A program made the translations under genes and the position numbers. Shown one piece after another: positions 52,537-60,724 of a stretch of 64,000 bases of DNA. The stretch comes from Humidesulfovibrio sp. (GTDB lineage Bacteria > Desulfobacterota > Desulfovibrionia > Desulfovibrionales > Desulfovibrionaceae): positions 1 to 64,000 of the forward strand of contig NZ_JAUYFU010000100.1 in the NCBI RefSeq assembly GCF_030689645.1, read 5' to 3'. A model generated the notes under the pieces. The model made no database searches, was not told the origin of the DNA, and worked only from the letters and a program-made list of their open reading frames with translations. Within the stretch, counting starts at the first letter, position 1, and each line of letters starts with the position of its first letter.

Positions 52537-54210
52537 ATGAAAAAATTGCGCCCCGGCCGCTACCGCGACTTCATGGCGGCCTACAAACTTGACGTGCCCG
52601 AGAATTACAACTTCGCCTATGACTTTTTGGACGCTCGCGCGGCTGAGGATCCAAACCGTCTGGCCATGATCCACGTGGATGATGCCGGAGTTCGCCGGGA
52701 ATACTCCTTCGGTTTCTTCCAGCAGGAGTCCATGAAGCTCGCCAGCGCCCTTGCCGCCAAGGGAGTGAAAAAGGGCGACCGGGTCATGCTTATTCTTTAT
52801 CGCCGCATGGAGTACTGGGTGTCCATGCTGGCCCTTTGCCGCATCGGCGCGCTGCCCATCCCTTCGCCCTCGCTCTTGACCCCGCACGACATCGAGTTTC
52901 GGGTGAATTTCGCCAAGGTCTCCTGCGTCATCTGCGAGGACTCCCTCACTGCGCGCGTCGAGGCGGCCAGGCCCAGGTGCCCCAGCCTGACGCTGCTTAT
53001 CGACATTCCCTCCGGCACCGGTCTGGATAAAGCCCCGTCGGGTTGGCAGGATTATGAGACCCTCGCGGCCTCCGGCGCTGCGGACTTCCCCCGCACGGCC
53101 CAGACTCCGGGCGGCGACGATCCCATGGTCATCTTCTTCTCCTCCGGCACCACGGGCATGCCCAAGATGGTGCTGCACACCAACACGTATCCCCTGGGGC
53201 ACATCACCACCGGCGCTTACTGGCACGACCTGGAGCCCGGAGATGTGCACCTGACCCTCTCCGACACGGGCTGGGCCAAGAGCGTGTGGGGCAAGTTCTA
53301 CGGCCAGTGGCTGGCAGGGGCCGTGGTCTTCGTGTGGGACTTCCGCGGCAAGTTCGAGCCGCGCGAGCTCTTGCGCATCATCTCCGCGCACAAGATCACA
53401 ACCTTCTGCGCCCCGCCCACCGTGTACCGTTTTCTGGTACGCGTGGACCTGAAGGAATACGACCTTTCCAGCCTTCGCCACTGCACAACCGCAGGCGAGC
53501 TGTTGAACGACTCCGTGTACGAGGGCTGGCTCAAGATCCTGGGCCTGCCCATCCTGGAAGGCTACGGCCAGACGGAAACCACTTTGCAGGTTGCCACCCT
53601 GCCGTTCATGAAGCCCAAGCCGGGGTCCATCGGCAGGCCCATGCCCGGCTGGGACATCCTGTTGCTGAATGATGAAGACCAGCCCTGCCCCCCGGGTGAG
53701 GAAGGCGAAATCTGCATCCGGCTGAAGGACGGCGTCACCACAAAGGGCATGCCAGGCCTGTTCTGCGGCTACCTGGACGAGCCGGAGCGCACGGCCAAGG
53801 TGGTGCGCGGCGGCTTCTACCACACGGGCGACAAGGCCTGGGTGGACGAGGACGGCTACTTCTGGTTCCTGGGCCGCACCGACGACCTCATCAAAAGCTC
53901 GGGCTACCGCATTGGGCCCTTTGAGGTGGAGAGCGCCCTGGTGTCGCACGAGGCCGTTGTCGAGGCCGCCGTCACCGGCGTGCCCGATGCCGTGCGCGGC
54001 ATGGCGGTCAAGGCCACCGTGGTCCTGGCTCCCGGGTTCACCCCCGGCGACGAGATGACCAGAGAACTCCAGAACCACGTCAAGAGCGTCACCGCGCCCT
54101 ACAAGTACCCGCGCATAATCGAGTACGTGGCCGAGCTGCCAAAGACCATCAGCGGCAAGATCAAGCGCGCCGAGATCCGCGCGCGGGATCAGGAGCGCAT
54201 GGACATATAG
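52537..54210 (+). CDS. Medium-chain/acetyl-type acyl-CoA synthetase (AMP-forming)
   Basis: A 557-residue ANL enzyme of the MACS/acetyl-CoA-synthetase-like branch. The AMP motif is FSSGTTGMPKM, EGYGQTETT is the adenine-binding motif, GGFYHTGDKAWVDEDGYFWF and SSGYRIGPFEVE lie at the hinge, and TISGKIKRAEIR carries the C-terminal catalytic Lys. It differs clearly from the ligase at 50276, so the pair did not arise by a recent duplication. It is the last gene of the four-gene unit, followed by a terminator at 54295-54340. Confidence 0.9.
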   Translation: MKKLRPGRYRDFMAAYKLDVPENYNFAYDFLDARAAEDPNRLAMIHVDDAGVRREYSFGFFQQESMKLASALAAKGVKKGDRVMLILYRRMEYWVSMLALCRIGALPIPSPSLLTPHDIEFRVNFAKVSCVICEDSLTARVEAARPRCPSLTLLIDIPSGTGLDKAPSGWQDYETLAASGAADFPRTAQTPGGDDPMVIFFSSGTTGMPKMVLHTNTYPLGHITTGAYWHDLEPGDVHLTLSDTGWAKSVWGKFYGQWLAGAVVFVWDFRGKFEPRELLRIISAHKITTFCAPPTVYRFLVRVDLKEYDLSSLRHCTTAGELLNDSVYEGWLKILGLPILEGYGQTETTLQVATLPFMKPKPGSIGRPMPGWDILLLNDEDQPCPPGEEGEICIRLKDGVTTKGMPGLFCGYLDEPERTAKVVRGGFYHTGDKAWVDEDGYFWFLGRTDDLIKSSGYRIGPFEVESALVSHEAVVEAAVTGVPDAVRGMAVKATVVLAPGFTPGDEMTRELQNHVKSVTAPYKYPRIIEYVAELPKTISGKIKRAEIRARDQERMDI

Positions 54211-54294
54211 CGCCACGATGTATGTTGGGGCTCTGGAGAAAAAAGATCGGAGGGTGTTGCCGGGGGATTCCCCCCAGCCCCCTCTTGCAATGAA

Positions 54295-54340
54295 AAGTGC
54301 CGGGTTTGAGCAGAAGCGCTTGGACCCGGCGCTTTCTTGT
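54295..54340 (+). terminator. Rho-independent terminator after the acyl-CoA synthetase operon
   Basis: AAGTGCCGGG (54295-54304) pairs with CCCGGCGCTT (54325-54334) with one G-T wobble, followed by TCTTGT. It lies between the convergent synthetase and mntP genes. Confidence 0.65.
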
Positions 54341-54365
54341 CCCCGAGGGACGTAAACGGGCGGAG

Positions 54366-54947
54366 TTAGAGCGCCAGCACTTGGTGGTCCGCAAGGATTT
54401 TGAGGCCGATGGCGATGAGCGTGGCCCCGCCCAGCAGCTCCGCATAGCGGCTCACGGCGGAAACATGCCCGGCCATGCAGCCGATCTTGACTCCCAGGGC
54501 CGTGAGAGCGAAGCAAACGAGGCCGATGACCAGCGCGGGCAGCAAGATGGCTTCGCCCAGCATGGCGAAGGACAGCCCAACGGCCATGGCGTCGATGCTG
54601 GTGGCCACGGCCAGAACAAGCAGCTGCATGCCCCTGGTAGGATCCTTGGGCGCGCAGTTGGGGTCGTCCTCCGCGCCGCGCAGCCCCTCCCAGATCATCT
54701 TTCCGCCCACCAGGGCCAAGAGGGCGAAGGCCGCCCAGTGGTCGTAGGCTTCGATGTGCTCGCGCACCGAGAACCCGAGCAGCCAGCCCGCGATGGGCAT
54801 GAGCGCCTGGAACAGCCCGAAGGCCGCAGCCATGCGGAAGACTTGGGCCGCGCGCGCCTGGCGAAGGCAAATGCCCGTTGCCAGGGCCACGGCAAAGGCG
54901 TCCATGGCCAGGGCCACGGCGATGGCGAAGAGTGCTGCGGAAGACAT
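54366..54947 (-). CDS. mntP: Manganese efflux pump MntP
   Basis: A 193-residue membrane protein with six helices and the two internal repeats of MntP, each with an acidic membrane motif: AMDAFAVALATG near residue 15 and TSIDAMAVGLSFAM near residue 115. It exports Mn(II) and helps to avoid manganese toxicity. The gene starts 24 bases after cysS and no separate promoter or manganese riboswitch fits between them, so it is probably read through from cysS. Length equals the family norm. Confidence 0.93.
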   Translation of the reverse strand: MSSAALFAIAVALAMDAFAVALATGICLRQARAAQVFRMAAAFGLFQALMPIAGWLLGFSVREHIEAYDHWAAFALLALVGGKMIWEGLRGAEDDPNCAPKDPTRGMQLLVLAVATSIDAMAVGLSFAMLGEAILLPALVIGLVCFALTALGVKIGCMAGHVSAVSRYAELLGGATLIAIGLKILADHQVLAL

Positions 54948-54971
54948 GTCGTTCCTTTGTGGGGGCGCTGT

Positions 54972-56429
54972 TTACAGCACGTCCCAGGCCTGGCCCTGCG
55001 GGGTGTCCTTGACCTCAACCTGCATGGCGGCCAGCTCGTCGCGGATGGCGTCGGAACGGGCGAAGTCTTTGTTCTTGCGCGCTTCCAGGCGATCGGCCAA
55101 AAGCGCATCCACCTTGGCGGGTTCAATGCCTGCGCGTCCGGCCCGGCAGGTCTTGAGGGAGGCCAGAAACGTCTCCGGCTCCAGGCCGAACACGCCCAGC
55201 ACCGTGGACCACTTGGCCACCTCGGCGCGGATGCGCACAAGGAGGTCGCGTCCGGCCTCGGCCTTGCGATAGCCTTTGTCGTCCAGAATACGCCCGGCCA
55301 GGCGCACCATGCCGAACAAATGTCCCAGGGCTGCGGCAGAATTCAGGTCGTCCTCAAAGGCGTCCACGAAGCCCTGCTCGTACCCGGCCTGTTCGTCCAG
55401 AATATCCTGGGGCAATGGCGTCTTGGACCACTTGGTCCCGGCCAGGGCGGCGTCCACCTGGGCCAGGGCCGTGTAGATGCGGCGCACGCCCTTTTCGGCC
55501 TCTTCGAGGCTGTCAAAGGAGAAGTCCAGGGGGCTGCGATAGTGCATGGTCAGCAGGAAGTAACGCAGGGTCTCGGGCAGGAACTTGGCCAGAATGTCGC
55601 GGATGGTGAAGAAGTTGCCGAGGGACTTGGACATCTTCTCGGAGTTGATCTGCACGAAGCCGTTGTGCACCCAGAACTTGGCGAATTCCTTGCCCGTGGC
55701 CGCTTCGCTCTGGGCGATCTCATTTTCGTGGTGCGGGAACGACAAGTCCTGGCCGCCGCCGTGGATGTCCAGCGGCAGGGGCATGTACTTCTCGCTCATG
55801 GCGCTGCATTCCAGGTGCCAGCCCGGACGGCCCAGGCCCCACGGACTTTCCCAGGAGGGCTCGCCGGGCTTGGCTGCCTTCCATAGGGCGAAGTCGAGGG
55901 GATCCAGCTTTTCCTCGCCGGGATCAACTCGCGCGCCGCTCACCAGGTCCTCAATGTTGCGGCCAGAGAGCTTGCCGTAGTCTGGGAAGCTGCGCACCTT
56001 GAAGTACACGTCGCCGCTTGGCGTGGCGTAGGCGTGGCCGCTTTCGATGAGACCCTGGGTGAGGGTGATCATCTCGTCGATGTGCTCTGTGCACTTGGGC
56101 TCCACGTCGGCGCGCAGAACGCTGAGCGCGTCCATGTCCACGTAGAATTCGCCGATGAATTTTTCGGCGATCTCCTGGGATGGCACGCCCACTTCATTGG
56201 CGCGTTTGATGATCTTGTCGTCCACGTCCGTGAAGTTGCGCACGAAGGTAACGTCATAGCCCTTGAAGCGCAGGTAGCGCACAAGCACGTCGAAAACCAC
56301 CGCGCTGCGCGCGTGGCCGATGTGGCAGTAGTCATAGGCCGTGATGCCGCAGACATACATGGATACGGCGTTGCCGTGCTGCGGTGTGAATTCCTGCTTG
56401 GTCCGGCCCAGGGTGTTGTACAGGCGCAT
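54972..56429 (-). CDS. cysS: Cysteinyl-tRNA synthetase
   Basis: A 485-residue class I aminoacyl-tRNA synthetase. The HIGH motif occurs in YDYCHIGHARS and the KMSKS loop in QINSEKMSKSLGNFF; zinc-binding residues are in YVCGIT, GWHLECSAM and HHENEIAQSEA. The length fits the bacterial enzyme, and the ATG at 56429 starts with the conserved RLYNTL segment. The open frame to 56525 extends into repeat-rich non-coding DNA. It is upstream of mntP on the same strand. Confidence 0.97.
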   Translation of the reverse strand: MRLYNTLGRTKQEFTPQHGNAVSMYVCGITAYDYCHIGHARSAVVFDVLVRYLRFKGYDVTFVRNFTDVDDKIIKRANEVGVPSQEIAEKFIGEFYVDMDALSVLRADVEPKCTEHIDEMITLTQGLIESGHAYATPSGDVYFKVRSFPDYGKLSGRNIEDLVSGARVDPGEEKLDPLDFALWKAAKPGEPSWESPWGLGRPGWHLECSAMSEKYMPLPLDIHGGGQDLSFPHHENEIAQSEAATGKEFAKFWVHNGFVQINSEKMSKSLGNFFTIRDILAKFLPETLRYFLLTMHYRSPLDFSFDSLEEAEKGVRRIYTALAQVDAALAGTKWSKTPLPQDILDEQAGYEQGFVDAFEDDLNSAAALGHLFGMVRLAGRILDDKGYRKAEAGRDLLVRIRAEVAKWSTVLGVFGLEPETFLASLKTCRAGRAGIEPAKVDALLADRLEARKNKDFARSDAIRDELAAMQVEVKDTPQGQAWDVL

Positions 56430-56746
56430 TGAAACTCCAAACGGTGCGATTGTATGTTGCGGGAGCAAGGCCAGGGGCTCTGCCCCTGGACACCGCCAAA
56501 GGGCATGTGCCCTTTGGGATCCCATTACGCGGCGGTTGGCGGCGCAAGGCGGCCCGCCAACCGCCGCGGACGGTGCGACACGTTATGATCCCGGCGCGGA
56601 TAGTCCAGCTTGGCGGAATCCGCAAGCCCCACGCGCCCCAGCGGCTCTTTCCGGACGGCTTCCGCCCGGAAAGAGCCGCTGGCACAAGGGGGTTGGGGGG
56701 AATTATTCCCCCCAACGGGGTCTGGGGCGGCGCCCCAGAGAAATTC
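56430..56746. repeat. Cluster of inverted repeats in a 317-base intergenic region
   Basis: No gene was found in this gap, but at least five strong palindromes follow one another: 56471-56489, 56496-56517, 56529-56567, 56639-56681 and 56693-56715. Examples of arms are CCAAAGGGCA, GCGGCGGTTGGCGG and CAGCGGCTCTTTCCGG. Between about 54240 and 54280, a smaller block with similar G- and C-runs occurs. They may be mobile palindromic repeats or transcript-stabilising stems; no T tract marks them as plain terminators. Confidence 0.6.
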
Positions 56747-58348
56747 CTAAACTTCCATCCCCTGTTCGCGGTACTCGTTCAGCTTGTTGCGCAGGGTGCG
56801 CACCGAGATGCCGAGGAGCTGCGCGGCCAGGGTGCGATTGCCGCTGGTCTCGTCCAGGCTTTTGAGGATGAGTTGCTTCTCCATTTCGTGCAGCGGCATG
56901 ACGGACACGGCTTCCTTCAGCGTGGCTGGCGGAGCGGGCTGGCTCAGGGCTTCCGGGCTGGCCGGGGCGCAGTGGGGGGAGGCCGGCGCGTCGGAGGTCG
57001 TGAGCGGGGCTTCTCCCTCGGGCAGGTCTATGCCCCAAGTGTCGCCATCGAGCAGGAAGTGGCGCTGCTGGATGGGGTTGCCCTGGGCCAGCAGCACGGC
57101 GCGTTCCATCAGGTTCTGCAACTCGCGCACGTTGCCGGGCCAGTCGTAGGACGCCAGCCAAGAGCGCGCTTCATCGGCGAAGACCTGCGGGCCCATGCCA
57201 TAGGCCGTGGCATATTTGGCGGCGAAATATTCTGCCAGGATGAGCACGTCGCCGCCGCGTTCCGAAAGGGCGGGCAGGCGCAGTGGAATGACGTTCAGGC
57301 GGTAGAAAAGGTCCTGGCGGAACTTGCCCTCTCGCACGGTCTGCTCGATGTCGCGGTTGGTGGTGGCCAGCACGCGCACGTCCACGGAGATGGTCTCCAC
57401 GCCGCCGACGCGATCAATTTCGCCTTCCTGGAGCACGCGCAGAAGCTTGGCCTGGAGGGCCAGGTCCATTTCGGTGATCTCATCGAGCAGGATGGTGCCG
57501 CCCTGGGCCAGCTCGAACTTGCCCAGCTTGCGGTTGATGGCTCCGGTGAACGCGCCTTTTTCATGGCCGAAAAGTTCGGATTCCAGCAGGTGTTCGGGCA
57601 GGGCGGCGCAGTTGATGGCCACAAAGGGTTCGCGGGCGCGGTCGGAATTGTGGTGGATGAACCGGGCGAACATCTCCTTGCCGGTGCCGGAAGGGCCGGA
57701 GATGAGCACTGTGGCCTTGCTGCGGGCCACCTGACGGGCCAGGGCCAGCACGCGCTGCACCGCCGGGTGGCGGCCAATGATCTGGAAGCGCCCGGCGGGC
57801 GGGTCCTGCGGGGCGCTGGCGGTCTTGGACACGGCGCTGGCGGCGGCGTTGGACATGAGTCGCGTGCCGTGGCCCGAAGCGTTGGACGCCAGCCGGGTGG
57901 CGGCGGAACCGGTGGAGCCGGCGGAATTGGAGGCCAGGCGCGGAGAGACGGGCCGGGGCGTGTCGTCGAAGCAGGGGGTGTCATCGGCTGGGGGCAGCAC
58001 CAGGTGGATTTTCTCCCAGGCCAGGGGCTCCAGCCAGTAGTCGCGTGCGCCGAGCTCGAGATATTTCTGGGCTTCCTCGGCGCTGCCCGTGCGCGAGAAA
58101 ATGATCACCGGAGGCTTGGGGTCGCCGGTCTCGCCCAGTTCAGCCAAGCGGGACAGCAGGGCCAGGGCGTCGTAGCCGGGCATGCTGGGCCGGGAAAAAA
58201 TCAGCGCAGGCTGCGAGCGCTTGAGGAAGGTCATGGCGGAGTTCAGGCCGTCGGCCACGCCAGCCTGCACCCCGGCTTCACGCAGGGCGGGGAAGATGCC
58301 GCTGACGGATTGCGGCTCGGCGATGAATAATATCGTCCGCTCTGACAT
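56747..58348 (-). CDS. Sigma-54-dependent activator with degenerate receiver domain
   Basis: A 533-residue NtrC-family protein. The AAA+ domain (about residues 170-410) has Walker A GPSGTGKE, the sigma-54 contact loop GAFTGA and the sensor region VRVLATTNRDIEQ. The C terminus is a Fis-type HTH (GNRTLAAQLLGISVRTLRNKL). The N-terminal receiver-like domain lacks the usual residues: AEP replaces the acidic pair, IFSRPSMPG has Ser/Arg where the phospho-Asp should be, and the conserved Lys is Glu in YWLEPL. The linker holds three RLxSN copies (RLASN, RLASN, RLMSN). Activation is therefore likely by another route. The ATG at 58348 follows the usual MSERTILFI start. Confidence 0.87.
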   Translation of the reverse strand: MSERTILFIAEPQSVSGIFPALREAGVQAGVADGLNSAMTFLKRSQPALIFSRPSMPGYDALALLSRLAELGETGDPKPPVIIFSRTGSAEEAQKYLELGARDYWLEPLAWEKIHLVLPPADDTPCFDDTPRPVSPRLASNSAGSTGSAATRLASNASGHGTRLMSNAAASAVSKTASAPQDPPAGRFQIIGRHPAVQRVLALARQVARSKATVLISGPSGTGKEMFARFIHHNSDRAREPFVAINCAALPEHLLESELFGHEKGAFTGAINRKLGKFELAQGGTILLDEITEMDLALQAKLLRVLQEGEIDRVGGVETISVDVRVLATTNRDIEQTVREGKFRQDLFYRLNVIPLRLPALSERGGDVLILAEYFAAKYATAYGMGPQVFADEARSWLASYDWPGNVRELQNLMERAVLLAQGNPIQQRHFLLDGDTWGIDLPEGEAPLTTSDAPASPHCAPASPEALSQPAPPATLKEAVSVMPLHEMEKQLILKSLDETSGNRTLAAQLLGISVRTLRNKLNEYREQGMEV

Positions 58349-58531
58349 ATGTTGAACTTGTAGCCCCATCCGCAGAGATTATCAATAGACGCATTTTGAG
58401 GGATTGCGTGGCGGAAATCGTTGCTGAGCAAGGCTGCGCGGGCTTGGAGCCAGGAAGGGCGAAGGACGGCGTACGCCTCATGTTTGCGTGTCGGCGCGGC
58501 ATCTGGTAGCAGGCTAGGGCAGGAGAAACAC

Positions 58532-60724
58532 GTGCCAACAAGCATCCCGGTCCTTTGCTACCACAATATCAGCGACGTCGACGGCCACTCGCCCCGGCGT
58601 TTTGAGGAGCACCTCGCGGCTATCCAGGGCGCGGGCTTTCGCACCATTTCCGCCCGTGAGCTGGTCGCCGGGCTTTCGGGCGTGGCCGCGTTGCCACCCA
58701 AGACCTGCGTGCTCACCTTCGACGACTGCCACCTGAGCAACTGGACGATCGCCGCTCCGCTGTTGGCCAAGTACGGCATGACCGCAGCGTTTTTCTGCGT
58801 CACCGACTTCATCGGAGACGGCCCGAAGCGCCCACAGCTGGCCCCGGAGCAGGGCGGCCCGGAGCTTCTCTCCGCGCCCGAGTCCTTCCGCCGCGTGCTC
58901 GATGCCGACGACCGTTCCCAGTTCATGAACGAGGCCGAACTGCGCGCCATGGTTCAGGACTTCGGCTTTGAGGTCCACGGCCACAGCGCCCGTCACCAGG
59001 GAGCCTTCCGCAGCCTCATCAAGACGGCAAATTTCGGCGCATCCCATGCCCACTGGAGCGCCACGGGCATTTATCCCGCAGAGCTGCGCCACGGGCCGGA
59101 GGCTGCGGCTCTTCCGCTCTTCGAGGTCGGCAGCGGCTATGTGTACAACGGCTACTGGCCCACGCCGGGCAGCGCCGAGGCCGGGGGCGGGGTGTACTAT
59201 CGCCGCCGCACCGATGCAGAGCGCCGCGCTCACTGTTTGGCGGACTTCAAGCGTTGTTTTGACCGCATCCGGGGCATTAACGGCTGCGGCGACGAGCAGT
59301 ATTTCTGCTGGCCCTGGGGCCAGTACGACGGGCTTTCCGAGTCCTGCGCCCAGGAGGTGGGCTTCCGGGCTGCCTTTACCCTGGAGCGCAGCGCCAATGT
59401 TTCGGGCACGAATCCCATGCGCATCCACCGCATCGGGGTGGGCAAGACCAAGGACGGGGCCTGGGTGCAAAGCCGCCTGCGCATGTACTCCGGCGGCTTG
59501 AGCGCCCGGTTCTTCTTCAAGTTCCTGCGCAAGCGGCCGGAAATCGCCAGCATTTTGTATATGACCGACTCGGACAAGCTCTCCGGCGGCAGCCGCCAGA
59601 TGGTGAACAACATCCTGGGCATGCGTGAATGCGGCCTGCGCGTCACCGCAGTGATTCCGCCCGGCTCGGAGATCCGCACGGCCCTCGCTCCCCTCACCCT
59701 GGGCGAGAATCCGGTGGAGGTGGTGGAGTTCGGCGGGTTCCGCCAGTACGTGCGCGCGGCCTCCTTCGTCGCCGAGCTGGCCAAGCGGGTGGAGGCCGAC
59801 GTGGTGCACACCTTCCACGCCCGGGCCTACAAGAGTGCGGCCATCGCCAAGCTGAAGGGCGGTCGCTTCAGCCTGTTCATCAACCGGGGCGTCATCTTTC
59901 CGCCCAACACCATCTTCGCGCTTTATGCTCTCGCGGCCAAGGGTGTCACCGTGAACTCCCTGGTCTGCGCCGAGGTGCTGCGCAAGTATCAGGTGCCGCA
60001 GAACCGTCTGCGCCTCGTTTACAACTCTTTTTTGCCAGAGAACGGGGCTCTGCCCCCGGAGCGCCTGCCCCAGAAAAAGCGCGGCTGCCGCGTGCTCTAC
60101 GTGGGCAACGAAGGCCCGGCCAAGGGATTTGACGTGTTTCTGCGCATGGCGGCGGAGCTGGCCTTAAGCGGCGTGCGCGACCTGGAGTTCGTGGCCGCAG
60201 GCGTGCGCGACATGCGTTCCTTTGAACAGTTCCTGACGCCGCAGCTCAAGACCCGGCTGAACCTCCTCGGCCATCTGGCCCACGACGCCGTGCTGCGCGA
60301 GCTCACGCAGGCCGACGTGCTGGTGCTGCCCTCGCGTCAGGAGAGTCTGCCCAACGTGCTGCTGGAGGCCTTCGCCTGCTGCCTGCCCGTGGTCTGCACC
60401 AGCGTGGGCGGCATGCCGGAGCTGGTGCACGACGGAGTCAACGGCTTTCTGCGCCCGTCCGAGGACGTGTCCGGCCTGGCCGACGCAGTGGCCCGGCTGG
60501 CCGGTGATCCTTGCTTGCGCCTGCGCATGGGCCGCATCAACCGGCGGCTGGTGGCGCGGCACCTGGGGAATGCGGCCAAGACCCTGACACTTCTGCGCTC
60601 CTATTTCGGCGAGGCCTTGTTTGAGCCCCTGCCCATCGAGGCCCTGGCCAGGCAGGTGGCGTTGGAGGAATCACTTCAACCGTTGAACCCGTTGGATGAG
60701 GCCGCGCCATGCCAGCAGACCTGA
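58532..60724 (+). CDS. Polysaccharide deacetylase-GT4 glycosyltransferase fusion
   Basis: A 730-residue protein starting at GTG 58532, 8 bases after AGGAG; the frame is open to 58421 without a ribosome-binding site. Residues about 5-320 form a NodB-type deacetylase: LTFDDCHLSNW has the Asp pair, HGHSARHQ the His pair for metal. Residues about 360-700 form a GT4 glycosyltransferase with GGSRQMVNNI, YVGNEGPAKGFDVFLRMA and the retaining-enzyme motif SRQESLPNVLLEAFACCLPV. One enzyme could remove an acetyl group and another add a sugar on the same glycan. It is the first gene of a plus-strand surface-glycan operon. Confidence 0.88.
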   Translation: MPTSIPVLCYHNISDVDGHSPRRFEEHLAAIQGAGFRTISARELVAGLSGVAALPPKTCVLTFDDCHLSNWTIAAPLLAKYGMTAAFFCVTDFIGDGPKRPQLAPEQGGPELLSAPESFRRVLDADDRSQFMNEAELRAMVQDFGFEVHGHSARHQGAFRSLIKTANFGASHAHWSATGIYPAELRHGPEAAALPLFEVGSGYVYNGYWPTPGSAEAGGGVYYRRRTDAERRAHCLADFKRCFDRIRGINGCGDEQYFCWPWGQYDGLSESCAQEVGFRAAFTLERSANVSGTNPMRIHRIGVGKTKDGAWVQSRLRMYSGGLSARFFFKFLRKRPEIASILYMTDSDKLSGGSRQMVNNILGMRECGLRVTAVIPPGSEIRTALAPLTLGENPVEVVEFGGFRQYVRAASFVAELAKRVEADVVHTFHARAYKSAAIAKLKGGRFSLFINRGVIFPPNTIFALYALAAKGVTVNSLVCAEVLRKYQVPQNRLRLVYNSFLPENGALPPERLPQKKRGCRVLYVGNEGPAKGFDVFLRMAAELALSGVRDLEFVAAGVRDMRSFEQFLTPQLKTRLNLLGHLAHDAVLRELTQADVLVLPSRQESLPNVLLEAFACCLPVVCTSVGGMPELVHDGVNGFLRPSEDVSGLADAVARLAGDPCLRLRMGRINRRLVARHLGNAAKTLTLLRSYFGEALFEPLPIEALARQVALEESLQPLNPLDEAAPCQQT

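Noticed and set aside
54948..54971. Manganese riboswitch (yybP-ykoY) ahead of mntP
   Set aside because: Only 24 bases separate cysS and mntP, far too short for this element.
56430..56746. CRISPR array
   Set aside because: The repeats are palindromes of different sequence with no regular spacer length; no repeat-spacer pattern exists.
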